Origin: Protofrankia sp963555925
GTDB taxonomy: Bacteria; Actinomycetota; Actinomycetes; Frankiales; Frankiaceae
NCBI GenBank assembly: GCA_963555925.1
Contig: CAUVXJ010000016.1
Coordinates: forward strand, 99,951 to 163,950
Length of the DNA stretch: 64,000 nucleotides
Reading direction: 5' to 3'
In this document: piece by piece, positions 19,178 through 26,996 of the stretch
Position numbering within the stretch: position 1 is the first letter of the stretch
Layout of the letters: the number at the start of each line of letters is the position of its first letter
Made by a program: the position numbers and the translations under genes
The notes under the pieces: model-generated
Database searches by the model: none
Told to the model about the DNA's origin: nothing
Seen by the model: only the letters and a program-made list of their open reading frames with translations

Positions 19178-19207
19178 CCGCGCGGTCGCGGGGTGATTCG
19201 CTGCGGA

Positions 19208-19239
19208 GTTTGCCGGGTGCGCTCGCGTGCCCGGCAAAC
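19208..19239 (+). terminator. Perfect 10-bp stem-loop after the giant gene
   Basis: GTTTGCCGGG and CCCGGCAAAC form a perfect stem around a 12-base loop, 30 bases after the stop codon. A weak T-run (CTTTT) follows about ten bases later. It may end transcription of the secreted-protein gene or attenuate entry into the sugar operon. Confidence 0.55.
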
Positions 19240-19266
19240 CCGTACTGTCTTTTGGGGGGGAAAGCG

Positions 19267-20313
19267 TTGTCCTTGATCGGCGCCGCCGTCGTCGGTGCGG
19301 GGTACTGGGGTCCCAACCTCGTCCGAAACATCCAGGGGAGCTCGGAGTTCCGGCTCAGATGGCTGTGCGACATCGACACCGACCGCGCCCGTGCGGTTGT
19401 CGGTTCGTACGGCGATGTCCAGGCCACCGACCGTCTCGATGACATTCTTGATGATCCAGAAGTGCAGGCGGTGGCCATCGCCACGCCGGCCGCCACACAC
19501 GTGGACGTTGCGCTGCGGGCACTGGACGCGGGCAAGCACGTGCTCGTCGAAAAGCCGCTCGCCTCATCGGTGGCGGAGGGTCGCAAGCTGGTCGACGCCG
19601 CAGAGTCCCGTGGTCTCGTTCTCATGTGCGACCACACCTACTGCTACACGCCGGCGGTCATGAAGATCCGCGAACTCGTCCGGTCCGGCGCCCTCGGCGA
19701 GATCCAGTACGTCGACTCGGTACGCGTGAACCTCGGTCTTGTTCAGCGCGACGTCGACGTGATCTGGGATCTCGCTCCGCACGATTTGTCGATCTTTGAC
19801 TTCATCCTGCCGGAGGGGGTGACGCCCGAGGCCGTGACGGCCACCGGTGCCGACCCGATCGGCGCGGGCAGGGCCTGTGTCGGCTACCTGTCGATGGCAC
19901 TGTCCAACGGCGCGATCGCCCATACCCATGTGAACTGGCTTTCGCCGATCAAGGTTCGGACGGTGATCGTCGGCGGTTCGCGGCGGACCCTTGTCTGGAA
20001 CGACCTCAACCCCGCGCAGCGTCTGTCGATCTATGACCGTGGGGTCGATCTCGCGGAAGCCGACGTGCTGGAAAGTGAGAGCAGGCGGAACATGATGATC
20101 TCCTATCGCAGTGGCGACATGATCGCCCCTGCGTTGGCCGAGCGGGAAGCGCTGAGTACCGTGATGACCCAGTGGGCGACGGCTATCGACAGTGGGAACC
20201 CGCCCGCGACCGATGGTCGCGCCGGCCTGCGGGTCCTGGGAATGCTCGAAGCGGCGTCGCGCAGCCTGCGCTCGGGCGGCGCCCGCGTCCCGCTGCTGGA
20301 GGTCGCCCGATGA
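19267..20313 (+). CDS. Gfo/Idh/MocA oxidoreductase (WbpB/WlbA-like)
   Basis: An NAD(P)-binding Rossmann domain opens with AAVVGAGYWGPNLVRN. EKPLASS carries the family's catalytic-region lysine (about K96), followed by the C-terminal alpha/beta substrate domain. In surface-sugar loci this family includes WbpB/WlbA, which oxidises C-3 of UDP-GlcNAc uronate for later 3-amination. The WbpE-like and WbpD-like genes downstream make that role likely here. The TTG start at 19267 is chosen because a run of G (19254-19260) lies just upstream and homology starts immediately. The stop overlaps the next gene as ATGA, so this is the first gene of a tightly coupled operon. Confidence 0.85.
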   Translation: MSLIGAAVVGAGYWGPNLVRNIQGSSEFRLRWLCDIDTDRARAVVGSYGDVQATDRLDDILDDPEVQAVAIATPAATHVDVALRALDAGKHVLVEKPLASSVAEGRKLVDAAESRGLVLMCDHTYCYTPAVMKIRELVRSGALGEIQYVDSVRVNLGLVQRDVDVIWDLAPHDLSIFDFILPEGVTPEAVTATGADPIGAGRACVGYLSMALSNGAIAHTHVNWLSPIKVRTVIVGGSRRTLVWNDLNPAQRLSIYDRGVDLAEADVLESESRRNMMISYRSGDMIAPALAEREALSTVMTQWATAIDSGNPPATDGRAGLRVLGMLEAASRSLRSGGARVPLLEVAR

Positions 20314-21326
20314 CCGGGGCCGCGGACGGCGTCGCAGTGAACAACGCCGCAGTCGACCTTGCCGGCACCCGGTGCCTGGTCACCGGTGGCGCCGGCACGA
20401 TCGGTTCGACCGTGTGTGATCAGCTTGTCGAGGCGGGCGTGGCCGAGATCGTGGTGCTCGACAACCTGACGCGCGGTCGTGAGGCCAACCTTGCGACCGC
20501 CATGAAGTCCGGGCGGGTGCGCCTGGTCAACGGCGACATCTGTGACCGTGCGCTGCTGGCGGAACTGATGCCCGGTACCGACGTTCTGTTCCACCTCGCC
20601 GCCATCCGGATCACCCAGTGCGCCGAGGAACCGCGGCTGGCGCTCGAGGTGCTCGTCGACGGGACCTTCGACGTCCTGGAAGCCGCGGTCGCGGCCGGTG
20701 TGCGCAAGGTGGTGGCCTCGTCGTCGGCATCGGTGTACGGCCAGGCGTCGGCGTTCCCCACGTCTGAAGATCATCATCCGTATCACAACGACACGATCTA
20801 CGGCGCGGCGAAGGTCTTCAACGAAGGTCTGCTGCGCAGCTTCCATGCCATGTACGGCCTTGACTACGTCGCGTTGCGGTATTTCAACGTGTACGGGCCG
20901 CGCATGGACGTTCACGGGGTCTACACCGAAGTCCTGGTGCGGTGGATGGAGCGGATCGCCGGCGGCCAGCCGCCGCTCATCCTCGGCGACGGCACGCAGA
21001 CCATGGACTTCGTGTTCACCTCGGATATCGCCCGAGCCAACCTGGCAGCGGCGCAGGCGGACATCACCGACGAGGTCTTCAACGTCGCATCCGGCGTCGA
21101 GACCTCGTTGCGCGAACTCGCCGAGGCCCTGGCTGCGGTGATGGACGCCGGTCATCTCGGCCTGGAGTACGGACCGGCGCGTCGGGTGAATCCGGTGGCC
21201 CGTCGTCTCGCGGACACCTCCGCAGCCGCGTCCCGGTTGGGTTTCAAGGCCGAGGTGGGCCTCGCCGACGGCTTGGGGCAGCTGGTGGAATGGTGGCGCG
21301 AGGCGCGGCCGGAGCTCGCCTCATGA
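20310..21326 (+). CDS. NAD-dependent epimerase/dehydratase (SDR)
   Basis: This is an extended SDR acting on a nucleotide sugar. It has the glycine-rich TGGAGTIGS, the active-site Y164-x3-K168 (YGAAK), SSSASVYG before it, and RYFNVYGPRM after it. Length is 338 aa. It belongs to the UDP-glucose 4-epimerase/dTDP-glucose 4,6-dehydratase superfamily; the exact reaction cannot be fixed. It overlaps both neighbours by ATGA. With the PseC/ArnB-like aminotransferase at 22540 it could supply a 4-keto sugar for amination. Confidence 0.85.
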   Translation: MTGAADGVAVNNAAVDLAGTRCLVTGGAGTIGSTVCDQLVEAGVAEIVVLDNLTRGREANLATAMKSGRVRLVNGDICDRALLAELMPGTDVLFHLAAIRITQCAEEPRLALEVLVDGTFDVLEAAVAAGVRKVVASSSASVYGQASAFPTSEDHHPYHNDTIYGAAKVFNEGLLRSFHAMYGLDYVALRYFNVYGPRMDVHGVYTEVLVRWMERIAGGQPPLILGDGTQTMDFVFTSDIARANLAAAQADITDEVFNVASGVETSLRELAEALAAVMDAGHLGLEYGPARRVNPVARRLADTSAAASRLGFKAEVGLADGLGQLVEWWREARPELAS

Positions 21327-22543
21327 GCCCCTCGCCGCTTCCGCGTCCGCGCGAGCTCGTGGTCTGCAGCTCCGGTACGTCCTGGGATGGGATCTGGTTT
21401 CCGATGCGGCATGTTGCGCTGCATCTGTCCCGCCAGATCCCGGTGTTGTGGGTTGACCCGCCGATCTCCTACCTGACACCGCTGAAGGACCGCAACACCG
21501 CCGCTGCCCTGCGTCGTCCCCGGCTGCGCGTGGTCCAGCCGGGAATCATCAGGCTGACGCCCGTCACCCCGCCCGGGGTGAGTCGTCCGATCATGCGGGA
21601 AGCGGCGCGACTGGCCGCCCGGGACGCCGTCCGGCGGGCCCTGCGCCGGATCGGTGCGACGGTCCGCGCGGTGATCGTGGACTCCCTTGCCGACATGCTC
21701 GATGTCGCGCCCGGCGCGCGCCGGGTCTTCTACGGCACCGATGACTTCGTCGCCGGTGCCGAGTTGATGGGCGTGTCCAGACCATGGCTGGAGCAAGCCG
21801 AGCAGCGTCAGCTTGCCAAGGCGCATGTCGTTGTGGGGGTCTCCCCGGTGCTGGTGGACCGGTGGCGGGCCATGGGAACCGAGCCGGTGCTGGTTCCCAA
21901 CGGTGTCGACGCCGGTCACTTCGCGGACTGCGACAACGCACCGCTGCCGGAGGATGTGCACCTTGCATCCCCGATCGCGGGCTTTGTCGGGCACCTTTCC
22001 GACCGTATCGATCTGACCCACCTGGAGGCTGTGGCCGATCGGGGTATCTCCATCCTGCTCGTCGGGCCGCGGCAGGCGACATTCGAGATCAAGCGTCTGG
22101 ATGCGCTGCTGTCGCGGCCCAACGTGGAGTGGGTGGGCCCGAAGGCGTTCGCGGACCTGCCATCCTACCTGCGCATGATCGATGTGGGGCTGACGCCGTA
22201 TACCGACTCAGCCTTCAACCAGGCCAGTTTCCCGCTCAAGACCCTGGAGTACCTGGCCGCGGGTCGGGGAGCGGTGAGTACCGATCTGCCCGCCAGCCGG
22301 TGGCTGGACACCGATCTGCTCAGTATCGGCGCGAGCCCGCCGCGGTTCGCCGAGGCGACCGCCGCGGCGCTGGATGTGGTCCGTACCGATGGCCTGGCGG
22401 CTGCCAGGCGAGCGTTCGCCCTTCGCCATGACTGGGCGGCCCGCACGGCGGAGCTTGCGCAGCTGTGCGGTCTGCCGCCGGGGCCTGCCGGTGATCTGGC
22501 GAGTGTCACGGCGCTCGCCTCGTTGAAGGGAGTCGACCGATGA
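21323..22543 (+). CDS. Glycosyltransferase (GT4-like)
   Basis: This 406-aa GT-B-fold protein has FYGTDDFVAGAELMG, then LVPNGVDAGHF at the domain hinge, and a C-terminal donor domain with VGFVGHLSDRI-type and GLTPYTDSAFNQASFPLKTLEYLAAGRG motifs, typical of GT4/GT1-like surface-sugar transferases. It should act at the inner face of the membrane on a lipid-linked repeat unit. It overlaps both neighbours by four bases (ATGA). Donor and acceptor are unknown. Confidence 0.8.
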   Translation: MSPSPLPRPRELVVCSSGTSWDGIWFPMRHVALHLSRQIPVLWVDPPISYLTPLKDRNTAAALRRPRLRVVQPGIIRLTPVTPPGVSRPIMREAARLAARDAVRRALRRIGATVRAVIVDSLADMLDVAPGARRVFYGTDDFVAGAELMGVSRPWLEQAEQRQLAKAHVVVGVSPVLVDRWRAMGTEPVLVPNGVDAGHFADCDNAPLPEDVHLASPIAGFVGHLSDRIDLTHLEAVADRGISILLVGPRQATFEIKRLDALLSRPNVEWVGPKAFADLPSYLRMIDVGLTPYTDSAFNQASFPLKTLEYLAAGRGAVSTDLPASRWLDTDLLSIGASPPRFAEATAAALDVVRTDGLAAARRAFALRHDWAARTAELAQLCGLPPGPAGDLASVTALASLKGVDR

Positions 22544-23751
22544 GTTCGATTCCGGTGATGACGCCCTGGCTGGGCGAGCAGGAGGCGCAGGCTGCGGCGG
22601 ACGCCGTCCGGTCCGGATGGGTGGCGCAGGGGCCACGGGTCGCCGAATTCGAACGTGCGTTCGCAGACCGTCTCGGGGGCGGCGAGGCGGTCGCGGTGTC
22701 GTCCTGCACGACCGCGCTGCATCTCGCGCTGGTGCTGTTGGACATCGGCCCCGGTGACGAGGTGGTGGTGCCGTCCCTGTCGTTCATCGCCACGGCGAAT
22801 GTCGTCCGTTATGTCGGTGCCACCGTGGTGTTCGCCGACGTCGAGGCGTCGACGGGCAACGTCACGCCAGACACGGTGGCTCCCGTCCTCACCGGCCGCA
22901 CCCGGGCGGTGATCGTCGTGCACCAGGGCGGGGTACCCGCCGATGTCGACGGGGTTTCCCAGTTGTGCGGGCCGCGCGGTGTCGCGGTGATCGAGGATGC
23001 GGCCTGCGCCGTCGGGTCGACGATGAACGGTCGGTCGGTCGGCGCGGGTGCACCGCTGGCGGCCTGGTCGTTCCACCCGCGCAAGCTGCTCACCACCGGT
23101 GAGGGGGGAATGCTCACCACCACCGATCCCACCTGGGCCGCACGTGCGCGGCGGCTGCGCGAGCACGGGATGAACGTGAGCGCGGCCGAGCGGCACCGCA
23201 GCCGGGCGCCGGTGTTGGAAAGCTACGTCGAGACCGGTTTCAACTATCGGATGACCGACATCCAGGCCGCGGTCGGGCTGGTTCAGCTGGCGAAGCTCGA
23301 CGCGATGGTCGAACGCCGCCGCTTCCTTGCCGAGCGCTACCAGCGGTTGCTTGCTGCGATCCCAGGGTTGGTGACCGTAGGTGACCCATCGAACGGGACA
23401 ACGAACTACCAGAGCTTCTGGGTCGTTCCGCCGACGTCAGCGGTCAGTCGCAACGAACTGCTCGCTCGTCTCGCCGAGCGCGGCATCTCGGCCCGACGTG
23501 GAATCATGGCCTCTCATCTGGAACCCGCCTATGGTGGGCATCGCCGTGACGATCTTCCTGTTACCGAATGGCTGACCGGGCAGTCACTCATCCTGCCGCT
23601 GTTCCACACGATGACCGAGCAACAGCATGATCGTGTGGTTGCGGCTCTGCTGGACATCACCGCTGGTAGCGATGGGGGCGGTGCTGGTGCGGGCGGTGCT
23701 GGTGCGGACCTGGCGGATGCCGCTGTCGGACAGGGTGTGCGCAGACCGTGA
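22540..23751 (+). CDS. DegT/DnrJ/EryC1 sugar aminotransferase (ArnB/PseC-like)
   Basis: This is a PLP enzyme that aminates a keto-sugar nucleotide. The PLP lysine is K182 in FHPRKLLTTGEGG. SSCTTALHLAL binds phosphate, and FNYRMTDIQAAVGLVQL is the usual later motif. The opening TPWLGEQEAQAAADAVRSGW resembles the 4-aminotransferase branch (ArnB/PseC/PglE). The C-terminus has a Gly/Ala-rich repeat tail (GGGAGAGGAGAD). ATGA overlap at the start and GTGA overlap at the end place it mid-operon. It is one of two DegT enzymes in the locus and belongs to a different branch from the one at 25115. Confidence 0.88.
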   Translation: MSSIPVMTPWLGEQEAQAAADAVRSGWVAQGPRVAEFERAFADRLGGGEAVAVSSCTTALHLALVLLDIGPGDEVVVPSLSFIATANVVRYVGATVVFADVEASTGNVTPDTVAPVLTGRTRAVIVVHQGGVPADVDGVSQLCGPRGVAVIEDAACAVGSTMNGRSVGAGAPLAAWSFHPRKLLTTGEGGMLTTTDPTWAARARRLREHGMNVSAAERHRSRAPVLESYVETGFNYRMTDIQAAVGLVQLAKLDAMVERRRFLAERYQRLLAAIPGLVTVGDPSNGTTNYQSFWVVPPTSAVSRNELLARLAERGISARRGIMASHLEPAYGGHRRDDLPVTEWLTGQSLILPLFHTMTEQQHDRVVAALLDITAGSDGGGAGAGGAGADLADAAVGQGVRRP

Positions 23752-25118
23752 GGATCCTGGTCTATCCCCACATGATGGAGATCGGGGGAAGCCAGCTCAA
23801 CGCGGTGGAGCTCGCCGGGGCCGTGCGGGACCTCGGTCATGAGGTGACCGTCTTCGGGGTGCCCGGTCCGCTGGTCGACACGGTCGGTGATCTCAAGCTT
23901 GACTATGTCGCGTCGCCGAAGCCGGGGCGTCGGCCGTCGCCCCGGGTGATGAGCGCGCTGTGCCAGGTGGTGCGCGAGCGCCGGATCGACCTGGTACACG
24001 GCTATGAATGGCCGCCCGCGTTGGAGGCGTTCGTCGGGCCGCGGACGAGGTTGGGCGTACCGGCGTTCGCCACGGTGATGTCCATGGCGGTCGCACCGTT
24101 CCTGCCCGCGACGATGCCTCTGGTGGTGGGCACCGAGCTGATCGGCGAGTCCGCACGGGCCGCCCGGCGCGGTCCGGTCGACCTCATCGAGCCACCGGTC
24201 GACGTGCGTCTCAACGCCCCGGATGCGGTCAGCGACGTTGCGCTCACCGAGCTGCGAACGCGTTTCGATCTGGACCCGGCCGACCTCCATGTGGTCGTCG
24301 TGTCACGGTTGGCAACCGAGCTGAAGCTGGAAGGACTCCTGGCTGCGGTCGACGCGGTGGCACGGCTGGCGGTGGACATGCCGGTTCGGCTGGTGGTGGT
24401 CGGTGACGGCCCTGCGCGCGACCAGCTCGCCGCGCATGTCGCGCGGGTCGGCGCTGTCCGGGGCCGACAGGTGGTCGTGCTCACCGGTGAACTCACCGAT
24501 CCACGCCCCGCCTATGCTCTCGCCGATATCTCGATCGGCATGGGCGGGTCGGCCCTGCGGGCGTCAGCTTTTGCCAAGCCGCTGGTGGTCCAGGGCGAGG
24601 GTGGCTTTTTCGAGCTGTTGACTCCCGACAGTGTGGCGACCTTTCTCTGGCAGGGCTGGTACGGCATTGGTACGGGCGACCGGACCAGCGGTGCGCGCAG
24701 ACTGGTCACGATCCTGCGGCCGTTGCTCGCCGACGCGGACCGTCGCCGTGAGCTGGGTGACTATGGTCGCGAACTGGTGACGCAACGTTTCTCGTTGGAA
24801 CGGGCGGCCCGCGTCCAGGAGGCGCTGTACACCCGGACGCTGGCAACCGGCGCCGGTCGGCCGGACGTGCGCACACTCGGGGTCAGCGCGGCCGGCCTGT
24901 TCGCCCACGAGGTACGACGGCACTATGACCAACTCCGCGGGCAGGCGGCGTTGGACGATTTCAACGCCCGTCGTGTCCAGCCCGGTAACCCGCAGGCCCG
25001 GGGCGGCCCGGCGAAGTCCGCGGCCGTGGTATCTGCGTCCGGTCAACCATTGTCAGATCCGGCGGCTCCAGGCTCCGCGGGGCTGCCGTCTCACCCCATC
25101 GAAGGGACGTTGCGGTGA
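23748..25118 (+). CDS. Glycosyltransferase (GT4 family)
   Basis: This is a 456-aa GT-B enzyme with N-terminal HMMEIGGSQLNAVELAGAV (acceptor side) and C-terminal VVVVSRLATELKLEGLLAAV and VGDGPARDQL (donor side). The usual E-x7-E loop is altered: the region reads MGGSALRASAFAKPLVVQGEGGFFE. Length exceeds the core by about 60 residues because of a low-complexity C-terminal extension (QARGGPAKSAAVVSASGQPL). GTG 23748 overlaps the previous stop and the end overlaps the next GTG. Confidence 0.8.
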   Translation: MRILVYPHMMEIGGSQLNAVELAGAVRDLGHEVTVFGVPGPLVDTVGDLKLDYVASPKPGRRPSPRVMSALCQVVRERRIDLVHGYEWPPALEAFVGPRTRLGVPAFATVMSMAVAPFLPATMPLVVGTELIGESARAARRGPVDLIEPPVDVRLNAPDAVSDVALTELRTRFDLDPADLHVVVVSRLATELKLEGLLAAVDAVARLAVDMPVRLVVVGDGPARDQLAAHVARVGAVRGRQVVVLTGELTDPRPAYALADISIGMGGSALRASAFAKPLVVQGEGGFFELLTPDSVATFLWQGWYGIGTGDRTSGARRLVTILRPLLADADRRRELGDYGRELVTQRFSLERAARVQEALYTRTLATGAGRPDVRTLGVSAAGLFAHEVRRHYDQLRGQAALDDFNARRVQPGNPQARGGPAKSAAVVSASGQPLSDPAAPGSAGLPSHPIEGTLR

Positions 25119-26257
25119 CCACGATTCCGCTGGTGGATCTGGCGGCTGCGCAGGCCGAGATCGCCGAGGAGGTGCGGGCCGGGTTCGACGAAGTGCTCGC
25201 GACCACCGCGTTTGTCGGTGGAAAGCACGTTTCGGCATTCGAGCGCGAGTATGCCGACTTCTGCCAAGTCGGGTACTGCGTGGGTGTGGGCAACGGCACT
25301 GACGCGATCGAGCTGGCGCTGCGGGCGGCCGGTGTCGGTGCGGGCACCGTGGTGAGTGCTGCGAACAGTGCCAGTGTCGGCACTGACGAGGTCATCATCC
25401 CGGTGAATACCTTCGTGGCTACCGCCGAGGCCGTGGTCCGTGCGGGTGCGCGGCCGGTGTTCGTCGACGTAGATGACGATCATCTGCTCATGGATCCGGA
25501 CGCGCTGGGTGGGGCGTTGACCGACCGTACCCGCGCCGTGATCCCAGTCCATCTGTACGGGCAGGCCGCGCCGGTGGAGCAGATCGCGGCCGCGTGCCGC
25601 CCCGACACCATCGTCGTCGAGGATGCCGCGCAGGCACAGGGCGCCGTCCGTGGTGGACGGCCTGCCGGCGGGCTGGGACTGCTGGCGGCCACCAGCTTCT
25701 ATCCGGGCAAGAACCTGGGTGCGGCCGGCGACGCCGGTGCCGTCCTGACCGACGATGCCGAGCTCGCGCGCAAGGTGCGGCTGCTGGGCGCGCACGGCAG
25801 CGAACGCAAGTACGTGCATGAGTCGCTGGGTTTCAACTCGCGGCTCGATACCCTGCAGGCCGTGGTGTTGCGGGCCAAGCTGGCCAGGCTGGCCCGGTGG
25901 AACGAGGCGCGGGCTGTCGCGGCCCGGCGCTACGACGAGCTGTTGGGTGCGGACTCCCGGGTCCGGCTACCGGCGACGCTGCCGGGTAACGTCCATGTCT
26001 GGCACCTCTACGTGGTTCGTGTTCCCGACCGGGACGCGGTGCTGGCACGGCTGCATGAACAGGGTGTCGGAGCCGGGATCCACTACCCGGTGCCGCTGAA
26101 CCTGCAGCCGGCCTTTGCGGGCCTCGGCTACGGTGTCGGTGATTTTCCCGTCGCCGAAAAGGCGGCCGGGGAGATTCTTTCCCTGCCCTTGTACCCGCAC
26201 ATCACCCCCGAACAGCAGGAGCGGGTGACCGAAGAGTTGCGGAGAGCACTGTCATGA
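25115..26257 (+). CDS. DegT-family aminotransferase (WbpE-like)
   Basis: This PLP aminotransferase has PLP lysine K199 in FYPGKNLGAAGDAG and the WbpE/QdtB/FdtB-type sequences GVGNGTDAIELALRA, IPVHLYGQAAP, VEDAAQAQGA, FNSRLDTLQAVVL and GIHYPVPLNLQPAF. WbpE aminates C-3 of UDP-3-keto-GlcNAc uronate, and the neighbours (WbpB-like, WbpD-like) fit that pathway. An unusual insert of about 15 residues (GTVVSAANSASVGT) interrupts the strand before DEVIIP. It looks like a small in-frame expansion (AGTGCTGCGAACAGTGCCAG contains a short repeat). It overlaps neighbours by GTGA and ATGA. Confidence 0.88.
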   Translation: MTTIPLVDLAAAQAEIAEEVRAGFDEVLATTAFVGGKHVSAFEREYADFCQVGYCVGVGNGTDAIELALRAAGVGAGTVVSAANSASVGTDEVIIPVNTFVATAEAVVRAGARPVFVDVDDDHLLMDPDALGGALTDRTRAVIPVHLYGQAAPVEQIAAACRPDTIVVEDAAQAQGAVRGGRPAGGLGLLAATSFYPGKNLGAAGDAGAVLTDDAELARKVRLLGAHGSERKYVHESLGFNSRLDTLQAVVLRAKLARLARWNEARAVAARRYDELLGADSRVRLPATLPGNVHVWHLYVVRVPDRDAVLARLHEQGVGAGIHYPVPLNLQPAFAGLGYGVGDFPVAEKAAGEILSLPLYPHITPEQQERVTEELRRALS

Positions 26258-26349
26258 TCATGTTTGCCTACGGCGTCCTCCACCGGGGGACCCAGACGAT
26301 TGGGCCACCGGACGCGGGTGTCGGGCTGACCGAGGACGCCGCCTCATGA
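26254..26349 (+). CDS. Coupled micro-ORF, 31 codons
   Basis: An ATG at 26254 overlaps the aminotransferase stop (ATGA). The 31-codon frame starts MIMFAYGVLHRGTQ and ends LTEDAAS, and its TGA overlaps the ATG of the acetyltransferase at 26346. Most third positions are G or C, as in coding sequence here. I recognise no family. It may be a real small protein, the remnant of a longer gene, or a linker that keeps ribosomes moving between two genes 88 bases apart. Confidence 0.45.
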   Translation: MIMFAYGVLHRGTQTIGPPDAGVGLTEDAAS

Positions 26350-26996
26350 GTGGGGAGGCCGTTTTCGTCCATTCCCACGGCCTGTGCGAGAGCGACGAGG
26401 TAGGCCCGGGAACCCGGGTCTGGGCGTTCGCGCACGTGCTGCCCGGTGCCGTGATCGGCGCGGACTGCAACATCTGTGACCACGTGTTCGTCGAGTCCGG
26501 CGCCCGGATCGGCGACCGGGTGACGGTGAAGAACGCGGTGCTCGTGTGGGATCTGGTCACCGTGGAGGACGATGTCTTCCTGGGTCCGAACATGGTCTTC
26601 ACCAACGACTTCCGGCCGCGTGCCGAGGTGAAGAAGACCCGGGACGCGCTCACCCCGACGCTGATCCGCCGTGGTGCGACGATCGGGGCCAATGCCACGA
26701 TCGTCGCCGGGGTGATCGTGGGCGAGTACGCGTTCGTGGCTGCCGGAGCCGTCGTCGTCCGGGATGTACCCGCGTACGCACTGGTCGCGGGCAATCCCGG
26801 ACGGGCCCTGGGCTGGGTCTGTGCCTGTGGGGAACGGCTTGATTCGCAGCTGCGCTGCGTGGCCTGCTCGAAGGTTTACAAGCCGGCGGCTGACACCGAC
26901 GGGCTGTGCGAGGCGGTGTCAGCCGGTGTCTCGGCGCCTGGCGGTGTCTCGGCGCCTGCCGGTGGCTCGATGCCCTCCGCTGTTTCCGTGCCATAG
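26346..26996 (+). CDS. WbpD/WlbB-like UDP-sugar N-acetyltransferase
   Basis: This is a left-handed beta-helix acetyltransferase. The start VFVHSHGLCESDEVGPGTRVWAFAHVLPGA, the catalytic-region FVESGARIGDRVTVKN and the finish AGNPGRALGW match the WbpD/WlbB family, which acetylates the 3-amino group in UDP-diacetamido-uronate synthesis. After the helix comes a small Cys cluster (CxC...CxxC, CACGERLDSQLRCVAC), also common in WlbB relatives. The last 35 residues are a repeat tail (SAPGGVSAPAGG). These overlap antisense the end of the convergent flippase gene by 121 bases. Confidence 0.9.
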   Translation: MSGEAVFVHSHGLCESDEVGPGTRVWAFAHVLPGAVIGADCNICDHVFVESGARIGDRVTVKNAVLVWDLVTVEDDVFLGPNMVFTNDFRPRAEVKKTRDALTPTLIRRGATIGANATIVAGVIVGEYAFVAAGAVVVRDVPAYALVAGNPGRALGWVCACGERLDSQLRCVACSKVYKPAADTDGLCEAVSAGVSAPGGVSAPAGGSMPSAVSVP

